This document shows positions 44,097 through 53,520 of a stretch of DNA of 64,000 bases, piece after piece (position 1 is the first letter of the stretch; the number at the start of each line of letters is the position of its first letter). The DNA lies in contig NZ_LT860099.1 in NCBI RefSeq assembly GCF_900184995.1, forward strand, positions 2,546,332 to 2,610,331. The letters are read 5' to 3'. This stretch comes from Konateibacter massiliensis (GTDB lineage Bacteria > Bacillota > Clostridia > Lachnospirales > Lachnospiraceae). Position numbers and translations under genes: made by a program. A model generated the notes under the pieces. It saw only the letters and a list, made by a program, of their open reading frames with translations, was not told the origin of the DNA and ran no database searches.

Positions 44097-44849
44097 ATGA
44101 ATCCATTTCAGCTTATGGAGCTACATAAAAATAGCTTTACCAAAAACGATCAGCTAATCTATAAAACTATTACAAAAAATCCTGAACAGATTATATATAA
44201 ATCCTCCAGCGTCATGGCTCAAACCTGCGGCGTATCGCAACCGGCGCTTTCCCGTTTTGTTAAAAGTCTCGGCTATTCCCGTTATCAGGAATTTCGTTCT
44301 GCCGTTACTGCTTCTTTGGCACACCAAGAAGACATAAAAGCGAAAGGCACCAGTCATCTTGCCTATTTCAACAATATGTATCAACTGCTTGGCGAAACAG
44401 AAAAGGTACTCACAGACTCTTACATGCGCTCCATTGCCAAGTATGTACTTAAGTTTCAAAATATATTTGCGACCGGAACAGGAAAGAGCTTTGCTCCGGC
44501 CATATTATTGGAGCAGCTTATGCGAAAGAATTATATTTTTATCCACTCAACACCAAATGATTCTATGGAGGATCTTTCCGGTTACCTAGATAAAAAAGAC
44601 CTGCTGATTGTCTTTTCCGTCCATGCACGAGACACCAATATAGAGCCAATTATCAACACAAAAGCTAAAATAATGCTGGTCACAGCAAATCCGAATCACG
44701 CCTATTCGCACATGGTCGACAAAAACGTGTTTCTGCCCTTTGTATCCATTGACCCTGAAACCAGTTCCGTCTCCCCCATTCTTTTTAATATATTTGTTGA
44801 GCTTTTGACATCTTATATTTCAAAGGAAACCAAATTGCCGGAATTATAA
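44097..44849 (+). CDS. RpiR/MurR-family regulator of the EIIBC-tannase operon
   Basis: A 250-residue regulator with an N-terminal RpiR helix-turn-helix (SSVMAQTCGVSQPALSRFVKSLGYSRYQEF) and a C-terminal SIS domain that binds phosphosugars (FATGTGKSFAPAILLEQL). The ATG at 44097 follows AGAGG. Divergent from the EIIBC gene, it should sense the phosphorylated sugar imported by that system. A second member is at 53521 beside another EIIBC. Confidence 0.92.
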   Translation: MNPFQLMELHKNSFTKNDQLIYKTITKNPEQIIYKSSSVMAQTCGVSQPALSRFVKSLGYSRYQEFRSAVTASLAHQEDIKAKGTSHLAYFNNMYQLLGETEKVLTDSYMRSIAKYVLKFQNIFATGTGKSFAPAILLEQLMRKNYIFIHSTPNDSMEDLSGYLDKKDLLIVFSVHARDTNIEPIINTKAKIMLVTANPNHAYSHMVDKNVFLPFVSIDPETSSVSPILFNIFVELLTSYISKETKLPEL

Positions 44850-44931
44850 ACTCCACAATTTAATTTTTTTCGTATCAGCTCAATGACATGTTCCTCTGTT
44901 TCCTTTGGTACAAACCATTTATATATTGACA

Positions 44932-44976
44932 TAAAAAGACAGGTGCATTTTTTGTAAAAATGCACCTGTTTTTTTT
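44932..44976. terminator. Bidirectional terminator between RpiR and GH78
   Basis: ACAGGTGCATTTTT at 44939-44952 pairs perfectly with AAAAATGCACCTGT at 44956-44969 over a 3-base loop, with T-runs on both strands. It overlaps the GH78 stop. Confidence 0.88.
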
Positions 44977-47626
44977 AGAATTCCAATTTTGTTAATACCA
45001 CAACATAATCTCCTGATCCGGCTTCTGCCTCCCAAATTTGGGAATCCTTCTCAAGCTCAAACTTCAACCCATCACTCTCCAAAATTTGCTTTCCATCAAG
45101 CCTGATTGTAGCCGTCGTATTTGCCGGTATATGGAGAAATACTTTTCTTGCTTCCTCCGTTTCCTCCCATCTGACCGACAGCTTACCGTAAACCGTCTCA
45201 CAGGAAGCCTGCACAAATTCCAATCCGCCTCCAAAATGCGGATGAATTATGCTGTGCTCATAACCCGGCATCGCCTCATCAATCTCAATTCCCGCCACAA
45301 CCCGGTACAGCCATTCACCTATCGCACCGTAGGCGTAGTGGTTGAAGGAATTCATATCAGGGCTCCACATACTTCCGTCCGGCTTTATGCCGTCCCAGTG
45401 CTCCCAAATGGTCGTCGCACCCTGCTTCACCTGATACAGCCATGACGGAAAATCGTCCTTTAGCAAAAGCTCATACGCCTCCTCTAAAGCTCCGTTTTCG
45501 CTGAGTGCATGGCAAAAATACGGTGTTCCCACAAATCCTGTCACCAGATGTCCGTCTTCTTTTGCCAAAAGCTCTTTTAGCTTTTCAACCGTCTGCTTAC
45601 GGTACTGTTGTGGAACGAGCTTAAAGTACAGTGCAATAATATGCGCTGTCTGCGTCTGTGCCGTCATCCTTCCGTCACTGTCAAAAAAGGTACGCTGAAA
45701 CTTATCTACAATGCAATTGTATAGCTCACCGTATTGCCTTGCTTCTTCCTCTTTTCCAAGAACCCTCGAGGCCTTTACAAACAGGTCTGTGGAATAAGCG
45801 AAATATGCCGTACAGGTCAAATCATTCGGCGTCGCACCGAAATAACTTCCCTCCTCGGCGTCCAGCGCAACCCAGTCACCGAATTGAAGTCCATAGTTCC
45901 AAATATAGTCCTCCGCACGATTTTTCATAAAGTCAATCCAGCCCTTCATGCTCTCATACTGCTCCGCTAAAATCTGTTTATCCCCAAAGCACAAATACAA
46001 ATTCCAAGGCACAATTACCGCTGCATCCGCCCATGCTGCCGCTGAGTGGGTTTTCTGATCTGCAAGCAGCTCTTCCTCTCCCCGCTTTGTCAAAATATCG
46101 GGAATGACATGGGGCACTCCGCCTCCCGGCAGCTGGTCTGCCGCCAAATCATTCAACCATTTTCTAAAAAATGAATATGTGTTCATCAGATAAGTCGCAG
46201 TTCTGGCAAAAATCTGTGCATCTCCCGTCCATCCAAGCCGCTCATCCCGCTGCGGGCAATCCGTCGGCACGTCCACAAAATTGCTCTTCATTCCCCAGCG
46301 TATGTTATGCCAGAGCTGATTGATATCCTGATTGGAACACTCAAAGGTTCCTGTCTCCTCCATATTGGAGTGAATTGCGTGTGCCGCAAAACTTTTGAGC
46401 GTCGGCTCTCCGGGAAATGAAACTACCTTAGCATAGCGAAAGCCCATAAAGGTAAACGATGGAGAGTAGGTAATCTTTCCCTCTCTTCCGAACGTGTATC
46501 GCAAGGTCTCCTTGGCTCCTCTTAGATTATCCAGATAGACATTGCCGTCCTTATCCAGAGTTTCAAAGCATTGCAGCTCGATTATATCCCCCTGCTTCCC
46601 ATATGCCGTCACTTGAATGAGACCGCTCATATTTTGCCCAAAGTCTATAACGGTATCTCCGCCCGGCGTCACAAGAAGCTCCTTTGCCTTTAGACATTCT
46701 TTTCTTTGTACCCGACAGCCACTCTGTGCCCTTAAATACTTCTTATCATATTCCACTTCCGAAACGCATTTCCAAGAGGTGTCCATTTCTCCTGACTCTG
46801 CCCATCCGGAAATTTCTTTTCCTGCATTGTAAATTTCTCCGTCATAAATTTCCGCAAATTCTACCGGGGAGTCATGTCCCACCCAGTTTTCGTCTGTGCA
46901 AATTGTCTCCTCACTTCCATCCTCGTAGCGAATGACAATCTGGCACAAAAAGGCTGTCCGCTCTCCGTAGTGGTTTCTCCTGTGTTCAAAACCCATCACT
47001 CCCTTATACCATCCTGCGCCGAGGCTTGCTCCGATGCCGTTTTCTCCGTCCTTAAGGCAATCCCTCACATCATAAGTCTGATACAGCAAATGACGGTTGT
47101 AAGAAGTCCAGCCGGGTGTCAGCAAATCTTCTCCTACTTTCCTGCCATTTAGATAAAACTCGTAAATCCCAAGTGCCGTCGTAAAAGCAAAGGCTTCCTT
47201 TATTTTTCCCTTTACGCAAAAAGTGCTTCTCACATACGTTCCCTTGGAGTTTTCCTTTTCTTCCTGCATTTTTGCCGAGACAAACTTTGCCTGCCAGTCC
47301 TTCTTTCTTAGTCCGGTTACAAAATAGGCAACTGCACTCCAATCGCTTTCCTCCTTGTTTGCCCATACTTTTACCCGCGCATAATATTTTGTTGCACTTT
47401 TTATTTGCAATTTATTTGGTGTAATATGGACCGACTTGTTACTGTCTGTTTTTCCGCTGTCAAATACAGTCTCTTCAAAGCCTTTATCAAGTGCAATCTG
47501 CAAATGGTAAGCGCTTTGCTTTACATTTCTCTCTGTACTTTCCAATACCCAGCTAAATTGCGGCACTTCTTCAATTCCAACCGGATTCATCTCATAGTTT
47601 ATCTTTACAGCTTTTATTTGCAACAT
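44975..47626 (-). CDS. GH78 alpha-L-rhamnosidase
   Basis: An 883-residue alpha-L-rhamnosidase (inverting, family 78). N-terminal fibronectin-like and two beta-sandwich domains precede the alpha/alpha barrel. The barrel carries the hallmark DERLGWTGDAQ at about 461-471, with general-acid candidate Glu462 region. A C-terminal beta domain contains GGGLEFVQASCETVYGKL-like sequence. The ATG at 47626 follows GGAGG. No signal peptide, so cytoplasmic. It is immediately downstream of an AraC regulator. It releases rhamnose from rhamnogalacturonan fragments or plant glycosides; no rhamnose catabolic genes are in the window. Confidence 0.94.
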   Translation of the reverse strand: MLQIKAVKINYEMNPVGIEEVPQFSWVLESTERNVKQSAYHLQIALDKGFEETVFDSGKTDSNKSVHITPNKLQIKSATKYYARVKVWANKEESDWSAVAYFVTGLRKKDWQAKFVSAKMQEEKENSKGTYVRSTFCVKGKIKEAFAFTTALGIYEFYLNGRKVGEDLLTPGWTSYNRHLLYQTYDVRDCLKDGENGIGASLGAGWYKGVMGFEHRRNHYGERTAFLCQIVIRYEDGSEETICTDENWVGHDSPVEFAEIYDGEIYNAGKEISGWAESGEMDTSWKCVSEVEYDKKYLRAQSGCRVQRKECLKAKELLVTPGGDTVIDFGQNMSGLIQVTAYGKQGDIIELQCFETLDKDGNVYLDNLRGAKETLRYTFGREGKITYSPSFTFMGFRYAKVVSFPGEPTLKSFAAHAIHSNMEETGTFECSNQDINQLWHNIRWGMKSNFVDVPTDCPQRDERLGWTGDAQIFARTATYLMNTYSFFRKWLNDLAADQLPGGGVPHVIPDILTKRGEEELLADQKTHSAAAWADAAVIVPWNLYLCFGDKQILAEQYESMKGWIDFMKNRAEDYIWNYGLQFGDWVALDAEEGSYFGATPNDLTCTAYFAYSTDLFVKASRVLGKEEEARQYGELYNCIVDKFQRTFFDSDGRMTAQTQTAHIIALYFKLVPQQYRKQTVEKLKELLAKEDGHLVTGFVGTPYFCHALSENGALEEAYELLLKDDFPSWLYQVKQGATTIWEHWDGIKPDGSMWSPDMNSFNHYAYGAIGEWLYRVVAGIEIDEAMPGYEHSIIHPHFGGGLEFVQASCETVYGKLSVRWEETEEARKVFLHIPANTTATIRLDGKQILESDGLKFELEKDSQIWEAEAGSGDYVVVLTKLEF

Positions 47627-47709
47627 AAAAAAACCTCCATTTCCTTCTCTGTTTTCTATGTTAAAACTATCATAAAAAACGGAGGCAGACAATGTCGGTT
47701 TTTTCGCTA

Positions 47710-48600
47710 TTACTGACCATTCTTACGCTTATTCAGTTTTCGGTAAGAGGCAGGTGTCATACCTTCCTCTTTTTCAAACAGCTTGTAGAAAAAATTTAAG
47801 TTTGCGTAGCCGCAAAGCCTTGCTATCTCTGATACAGATAAGTCAGTATTGTCTAAATAGTACTTTGCCTGCTTCATTTTCTGCTGCTGAATATGGTCTA
47901 AGAAACTTTTTCCGGTATGGCGCTTTAACAGCGTCGTTAAATAGTTGGGGCTTAAATTGAATTCCTTCGCGGTATCAGACAACGTACAGCTCTTGTAATT
48001 TTTCTCAATGTAGGACAAAAGCTTTAATATATTGGCCCGCTCCGGCGTCTCTGTTTTCTCTGCCTCTTTTTTCACCGTTCTCAAAAGCTCCGTAAACAAA
48101 ATCACCATGTAGCTGTTCCACACCTCAAGATAGCCCACATTTTTTTCAGAAAACTCAAATAAAATGGCTTCCATCACCGTGCTGACCCTTTTATTCTGAT
48201 GGGAGGGAAAATAAATATAATGCTCCTCCTTGCGGTTTCGAAGCACGGCTTCCACCAGAAATGTCGCGACACCTCCCTGATTGGATAAGCGGTTTAAGAA
48301 GGACGTGTCAAAAAACTCAGGCTCCATAAGGATATTTACCAAGACACCGTCACCTGTCATATCCTGCACGGCATGCGCCGCCATGGTATCCATGATACAC
48401 ACATCGCCCATTTCACTGATAATCTCATTCCCCTCAATTATTTGGCGAAATCTTCCGCTGGAAACGTAGTTTAATTCAATATAATTATGCCGGTGCATCT
48501 TTGCACCGGCAAATCCTCTCGGCGGGATAAATACTGTAATATTCTCTCCCGCCTCCATAAACTGCTTGCTGCGCAGTACTTCAAACTGTTTCTTTTCCAT
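47710..48600 (-). CDS. AraC-family regulator
   Basis: A 296-residue regulator with an N-terminal cupin-like sensing domain (HRHNYIELNYVSSG) and a C-terminal pair of helix-turn-helix motifs (LSDTAKEFNLSPNYLTTLLKR and VSEIARLCGYANLNFFYKLF). It lies 83 bases upstream of GH78 and probably activates it. The start at 48600 is chosen for the AGGAGA site upstream; an alternative ATG at 48624 overlaps the FtsX-type gene stop by 8 bases and would couple the two. Confidence 0.9.
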   Translation of the reverse strand: MEKKQFEVLRSKQFMEAGENITVFIPPRGFAGAKMHRHNYIELNYVSSGRFRQIIEGNEIISEMGDVCIMDTMAAHAVQDMTGDGVLVNILMEPEFFDTSFLNRLSNQGGVATFLVEAVLRNRKEEHYIYFPSHQNKRVSTVMEAILFEFSEKNVGYLEVWNSYMVILFTELLRTVKKEAEKTETPERANILKLLSYIEKNYKSCTLSDTAKEFNLSPNYLTTLLKRHTGKSFLDHIQQQKMKQAKYYLDNTDLSVSEIARLCGYANLNFFYKLFEKEEGMTPASYRKLNKRKNGQ

Positions 48601-48616
48601 GTTTCCGGATTTCTCC

Positions 48617-51600
48617 TTACTCATTCGACTTAAGCGCCTCTATCATATCCACATGCTTTAACTTATTGTGCATCACCCACATAACCATCGAAGAGAACAG
48701 CAGTGTCAGCAAGCCCGCATAGACATAGCTGTGCACATGCAAGTAAGTACCAAACGTCATGTTATCCATCGAAGCCGTGTCAAGCACAAACCAGTGAAGG
48801 AATTTTCCGAGAAAGCTTCCAAAAAAAATACCAAACAGGGATAAAATCACATTCTCCCGGTAAATATACATGGTGACTTCATTGTCGTAGAAGCCTAATA
48901 CCTTAATTGTTGAAAGCTCTCTGATACGCTCGGACACGTTGATATTCGTCAGGTTATAGAGTACGACAAAGGCAAGTATCGCCGCCGCTATGATGATTAC
49001 AACAACTACCGTGTTTAAGCTTCCCATTGAGTCGTCAAACAGCTCAATCGTTGAAGAGTTAAACGCAATCGCCTTGATTCCCGCATACTCATTCATGACG
49101 GAGGACAAATTCTCCTCCCACGTCTTATCCTGCTCGTAACGAAGCAATGCAGCGTTGTAAACAGTCTCCTCACTGCCAAAACATTTTTCATACGTCTCTG
49201 CCGTCATATAAATATAATGCCCTGCGTAGTTTTCCGCAATTTTCGTAACCGGAATCTCAAATTCCTGATTGTCTGAATCGGTGACTGTGAGAGTGTCTCC
49301 CTCCCGCACACCGAACAAATCCGCAAGCTTCGCGGTGATAACAGCTCCCTCATCAGGGATATCATAGCCGGTATCGCTTCCCTCTTCTCTTAGAAGAACA
49401 TAGTCCGAAAAACGCTCCGGCTCCTTCGGAACAATCAAAACTGCCTGCTGTGGATTTACTCCCGTCTGCTTTACGTCAAACTGCTCCTGCTTCACCATTA
49501 TAAGGTCGTCAATTCCCTCGGCACCCGCAATGGCTTCCTCTGCCTTAGTTTTATCTTCCTGCGCTGCGTCCTCGTCAAACACCACCATTCCCTGATAGTG
49601 CATAAGCGTCTTAAACTGTAAATCAGCCAAGTCGGATACCGAATCATTAACGCCAAAGCCTGTCATCATGAGTCCCATACAACCCGCAATTCCAAACACA
49701 GTCATAATCATACGCTGTTTGTAGCGGAATAAGTTTCTCATCGTTACTTTTTGAACAAAGTTCAGTCGGTTCCAAATCGGGGTAACCCGCTCTAAGAAAA
49801 TTCGTTTTCCCACCTTCGGAGATTTGGGGCGCATCAGGATGGCAGGTGTTCCCTTTAACTCCTGACGAAGCACCGCCCATACGGAAATTCCCGTGCAGAA
49901 TACTGCAATTCCAAAGGATGTCAATGCCGACCACCAATACCACACATACTGTGCATTCGGAAAATCATACATGGAACTGTACGCGGTGATAATAATTCTC
50001 GGAACTCCGTAAAATCCGGCGATCAATCCAAGCGCAGTTCCCACACCGCTTGCGCCGAGAGCATAAACATAGTACTTGATAGAAATTTCTGCATCCGTAT
50101 AGCCTTGTGCCTTTAATGTTCCAATCTGGACTCTCTGCTCCTCAATCATACGCGTCACGGTCGTAAGGCTGACCAATGCCGCTATTGCAAAGAAAAATGC
50201 CGGAAATACAATGGCGATGGAAGCTAATCTCTCTCCGTTATCCTTATATTCGCTGTAGCCTGCGTTGTCTTCCCTCGAAAATGCATAATAGGAAGGCACC
50301 TTTAAATCCGCAAGCTCTTTTTCTGCATCCGCTATCTCTTCTTCTGCATCTGCGATATCCTGCAGGGCATCTGCCTTTTCCTCATTGTACTCGGCAAGAC
50401 CATCCTCATATTCCTGCTCTGCGTCAGCAAGTTCCTGCTTCTTCTCCTCAAGCTCTTTTACACCGTCGTTGTACTCAGTCCATCCGTCCTCTATCTGCTG
50501 CTTTGCGTCGGCAAGCTGCTGTTCACCGTCCGCTTTCGCATCCTCAAACTCTTGATTTTTTACAATAATTGTATCCTGACCGGTATTTATCTGCTCCTGC
50601 GCATCGGCAAGCTGCTTAGAAGCTGCCTCTAGCTCCTCCTGCTTTTTGACAAGCTCCTGCTTCGTATCTGAAATCGTCGCAAGTCCGTTGTCTATCTGAG
50701 CAATAATACCGTTTAACGTGGAGACAAGTGTATCTCCACTGACTACTCCTGCAAAATAACCCGCCAGCAAGTCGCCGAAGGTCTGCCCGTTTCCAAGGTC
50801 AATCCCAGAACCTGCCTGTATCAAAGCACTTTGCTGCTCTGCGGGGATATATGCCGCCGGAACCTGAATGACTTGCTCTATTTGAGCCAAAAACTCCTCC
50901 ATCTGGGACTTTTGTGTCTTTAGCTCGGTCTCTTTCTCCTCTATCTGCTTCAAGCCCTCTTTTATCTGTTTCTTGCCATCCTCTATCTGCTTTCGGCTCT
51001 CATCTATCGTGTTTTGTCCGTCCGCGAGCTGATTTCCTCCTATATCAAGCTGCTTTTTTCCGTCTGCAATCTGCTCATCAAAAAGTGCCTTGTTATCCTC
51101 GTACTCCTTCTCACCGTCCGTAAGCTCTTGCTTTGCATCAAGAAGCTGCTCTTCTGCGTCTGCAAGCTTAACCTTTCCGTCCTCAATCTGCTCCTTCGCA
51201 TCGGCAAGCTCTTCCTCTGCATCGGCAAGCTCCTGCTTTCCGTCTGCTATTTCCTGCTTCGCGTCATCGATTTCCTCCTGTGCCTCCACCTTGATATCCG
51301 CAAGACGTGTAACCGCCCGCTCATCAAAAGCAGCCTCTATCGTGTCCGCATAGGCGCTTATCTTATCCTTATATGTATCGCTGTAAGGATACAGTCCTCG
51401 CAAGCTCTTAAAGGTCATATACGCATCGGTATAGACGGAAATGTTAAAATCCGCCTTGCTGATAACACCGTAGCCGTCCAAAGTGCCTTTCCCAATCGTG
51501 CTGCTTCCAAGCTGCTTATCCGAAACGTACATCGGGCTTTTTACAAATCCGACAATCGTATACTCTGTTTTGTGAAACTGCTCAGACAAATCCGTATCCT

Positions 51601-52069
51601 CACTGTCAGGAACAAACGTCACCGTATCGCCAATCACATACAGATTCTGCGTTCTGGCTCCTGCTATTAAAGCAATTTCACCGCTGTTTTCAGGCAGACG
51701 CCCGGATATGATTTCAAATTGATTTATCGTATCCGCCTTGTCATAAGAATAAATTTTAAACAATTTATCTTCCTTCTGAGTGATAACATCCTGGCTGTAA
51801 CCTACATTTATCTGGTCAATGTCCTCCTGCTGCCACAGTATATCGATGTCCTCGTCCTCAAGTCCCATCGTGGACACCACATGAATATCCATAAGATTTT
51901 GATTATCAAAATAGAGTGCTGCCGTCTTCAGCATATCCGGTCCTGATGAATTCAGTCCTGAGAAAAACGAAACGCCTAGCAAAATCAGCAGCATAATTGA
52001 AATAAATCTTGCCTTTGAGGTCAGAATCTCCTGCAAGATAAGTTTTTTTAGTGCTTTTTTCTTTCCCAT
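48617..52069 (-). CDS. FtsX/MacB-type ABC exporter permease with giant coiled-coil insert
   Basis: An 1150-residue membrane protein. A first membrane segment at about 21-43 is followed by an extracytoplasmic domain. Residues ~252-400 and ~455-590 form two long coiled-coil arms rich in LADAEEE/DAKQEL-type heptads. A non-helical tip at ~400-455 separates them, so the pair should fold as an antiparallel hairpin. A first FtsX domain (~610-740, three membrane segments), a second extracytoplasmic region and a second FtsX domain at the C terminus complete the chain. It is 9 bases after its ATPase partner. The hairpin may reach through the cell wall to a partner or the substrate. Cargo is unknown. 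Confidence 0.92.
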   Translation of the reverse strand: MGKKKALKKLILQEILTSKARFISIMLLILLGVSFFSGLNSSGPDMLKTAALYFDNQNLMDIHVVSTMGLEDEDIDILWQQEDIDQINVGYSQDVITQKEDKLFKIYSYDKADTINQFEIISGRLPENSGEIALIAGARTQNLYVIGDTVTFVPDSEDTDLSEQFHKTEYTIVGFVKSPMYVSDKQLGSSTIGKGTLDGYGVISKADFNISVYTDAYMTFKSLRGLYPYSDTYKDKISAYADTIEAAFDERAVTRLADIKVEAQEEIDDAKQEIADGKQELADAEEELADAKEQIEDGKVKLADAEEQLLDAKQELTDGEKEYEDNKALFDEQIADGKKQLDIGGNQLADGQNTIDESRKQIEDGKKQIKEGLKQIEEKETELKTQKSQMEEFLAQIEQVIQVPAAYIPAEQQSALIQAGSGIDLGNGQTFGDLLAGYFAGVVSGDTLVSTLNGIIAQIDNGLATISDTKQELVKKQEELEAASKQLADAQEQINTGQDTIIVKNQEFEDAKADGEQQLADAKQQIEDGWTEYNDGVKELEEKKQELADAEQEYEDGLAEYNEEKADALQDIADAEEEIADAEKELADLKVPSYYAFSREDNAGYSEYKDNGERLASIAIVFPAFFFAIAALVSLTTVTRMIEEQRVQIGTLKAQGYTDAEISIKYYVYALGASGVGTALGLIAGFYGVPRIIITAYSSMYDFPNAQYVWYWWSALTSFGIAVFCTGISVWAVLRQELKGTPAILMRPKSPKVGKRIFLERVTPIWNRLNFVQKVTMRNLFRYKQRMIMTVFGIAGCMGLMMTGFGVNDSVSDLADLQFKTLMHYQGMVVFDEDAAQEDKTKAEEAIAGAEGIDDLIMVKQEQFDVKQTGVNPQQAVLIVPKEPERFSDYVLLREEGSDTGYDIPDEGAVITAKLADLFGVREGDTLTVTDSDNQEFEIPVTKIAENYAGHYIYMTAETYEKCFGSEETVYNAALLRYEQDKTWEENLSSVMNEYAGIKAIAFNSSTIELFDDSMGSLNTVVVVIIIAAAILAFVVLYNLTNINVSERIRELSTIKVLGFYDNEVTMYIYRENVILSLFGIFFGSFLGKFLHWFVLDTASMDNMTFGTYLHVHSYVYAGLLTLLFSSMVMWVMHNKLKHVDMIEALKSNE

Positions 52070-52078
52070 ACCTATCTC

Positions 52079-52780
52079 CTACCACTCAATTTCATCTACC
52101 GGCATAGGCTTCTCATTTGTCTCAATGCTTCGAACCTTTGCGTTATGAATGTGAATCACACGGTTTGCCATAGGTGCAATCGCTGAATTATGCGTGATTA
52201 CAATAACCGTGGTTCCCGTATTTTTGCATGTATCCTGCAACAGCTTTAAAATCTGCTTTCCCGTCTCATAGTCGAGTGCACCCGTCGGCTCATCGCAGAG
52301 CAGTAATTTCGGGTTTTTCGCAAGCGCCCTTGCAATCGCGACTCTCTGCTGCTCACCGCCGGATAACTGTGCAGGAAAATTCAGTTTTCTATCGCTCAAA
52401 CCAACCTGATCCAGCACCTCATCTACGTTCAGTGCGTTCGGGGATACCTGAGTTGCAAGCTCCACATTTTCCTTCGCTGTCAGGTTCGGAACCAGATTGT
52501 AAAACTGGAATACAAAACCCACATCCTCCCTGCGGTATTTCGTCAGCTTTTTGGGCGGGAAAGTCGCAATGTCAACTCCGTCCACAAATACCTGCCCCTC
52601 ATCCGGGGAATCCATTCCTCCTAAAATATTTAAAACCGTTGATTTTCCGGCACCGCTCGGTCCCAAAATCACGGCAAACTCGCCTTGTTCAATCTCAAAG
52701 CTGATACCCTTGTTGGCGATAATCGTACTTTCACCCATCTTATATCTTCTATGTTCGTCTACAATTTTCACATAGCTCAT
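52079..52780 (-). CDS. ABC transporter ATPase (MacB/LolD-like)
   Basis: A 233-residue ATPase with Walker [10 protein letters not shown], signature [15 protein letters not shown], Walker [13 protein letters not shown] and the switch histidine in VIVITHN. It powers the FtsX-type permease encoded next. The ATG at 52780 is preferred because an upstream ATG directly abuts the ribosome site. Divergent from a TetR regulator. Confidence 0.95.
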   Translation of the reverse strand: MSYVKIVDEHRRYKMGESTIIANKGISFEIEQGEFAVILGPSGAGKSTVLNILGGMDSPDEGQVFVDGVDIATFPPKKLTKYRREDVGFVFQFYNLVPNLTAKENVELATQVSPNALNVDEVLDQVGLSDRKLNFPAQLSGGEQQRVAIARALAKNPKLLLCDEPTGALDYETGKQILKLLQDTCKNTGTTVIVITHNSAIAPMANRVIHIHNAKVRSIETNEKPMPVDEIEW

Positions 52781-52857
52781 AAATAACTGCATTCCTTTCC
52801 AATACCTAATGTCCCACTTGTGTCATATACAAAATAATAGTATACTACTAAGTAAAA

Positions 52858-52874
52858 AACAAGATTCTCTTGTT
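52858..52874. promoter_or_regulatory. Inverted repeat between TetR and the ABC operon
   Basis: AACAAGA and its exact inverse TCTTGTT are separated by three bases in the 124-base divergent intergenic region. Likely TetR operator. Confidence 0.5.
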
Positions 52875-52904
52875 AACTTACACAAAAAGGAGTATTTGTG
52901 TCAC

Positions 52905-53477
52905 ATGTATAAAAAACAGACAAGCGCTATCGCAATAAAATCTCAGAGGTGGATTGCCGATTCTCTTATCCGTCTGCTGGAAAATTACAGTTTTAGTGAA
53001 ATTACAATCACCCAAATCTGTCAGGAAGCCAATCTCGTTCGAAAAACATTTTACCGCAATTTCGAATCAAAGGAAGACGTTTTACATTATGTATTGGACG
53101 AGCTTTTTGGGGAATTTCAGCAGAAAAATGAAATTTCAGCCGCCGCCACATTTGAGATATTCACTCACTATTATGAATTCTGGGCGAGTGAAAAGCAGCT
53201 TTTGACCTATCTTCACCGAGACGGTCTGTTTTATTTGCTGAATCAGAAATATATTGAATATGCAGACTCCATCCGCATGTATTTATTGCAGGCAAACAAT
53301 GATATACAAACAGGTCTGGAGCCTTATGCCATCCGCTTTATTGCAGGCGGTATGGTTGCCATCCTGGAGCATTGGCTGGTATGTGGATTTGATGAGTCGA
53401 TCGACAGTCTGACGAAATTGACAGAGACGCTGCTGCTTAGTGCGAATGTGTATTTGAATTCTTCTTGCAGACGTTGA
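52905..53477 (+). CDS. TetR/AcrR-family regulator
   Basis: A 190-residue repressor. The N-terminal helix-turn-helix is SEITITQICQEANLVRKTFYRNFESKEDVL, followed by an all-helical ligand domain. The start at 52905 lies after AAAGGAG. Divergent from the ABC exporter operon, it likely represses it and itself. Inducer unknown. Confidence 0.9.
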   Translation: MYKKQTSAIAIKSQRWIADSLIRLLENYSFSEITITQICQEANLVRKTFYRNFESKEDVLHYVLDELFGEFQQKNEISAAATFEIFTHYYEFWASEKQLLTYLHRDGLFYLLNQKYIEYADSIRMYLLQANNDIQTGLEPYAIRFIAGGMVAILEHWLVCGFDESIDSLTKLTETLLLSANVYLNSSCRR

Positions 53478-53493
53478 TATGATGTATTATAAT
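53465..53493 (+). promoter_or_regulatory. Putative promoter of the second RpiR gene
   Basis: TTGCAG at 53465-53470 and TATAAT at 53488-53493 are 17 bases apart, just upstream of the RpiR gene. The -35 box lies within the TetR coding end. Confidence 0.6.
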
Positions 53494-53520
53494 TGAGAAA
53501 AAATCGCGGGGTGGATGTAT

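Noticed and set aside
50300-51280. DNA tandem repeat array
   Set aside because: The repetition is at the protein heptad level within one coding frame and is not a regular DNA repeat or CRISPR array.
50176-51670. Long plus-strand frames in the 50-51.7 kb region
   Set aside because: They mirror the repetitive coiled-coil codons of the FtsX-type gene and are low-complexity artefacts.
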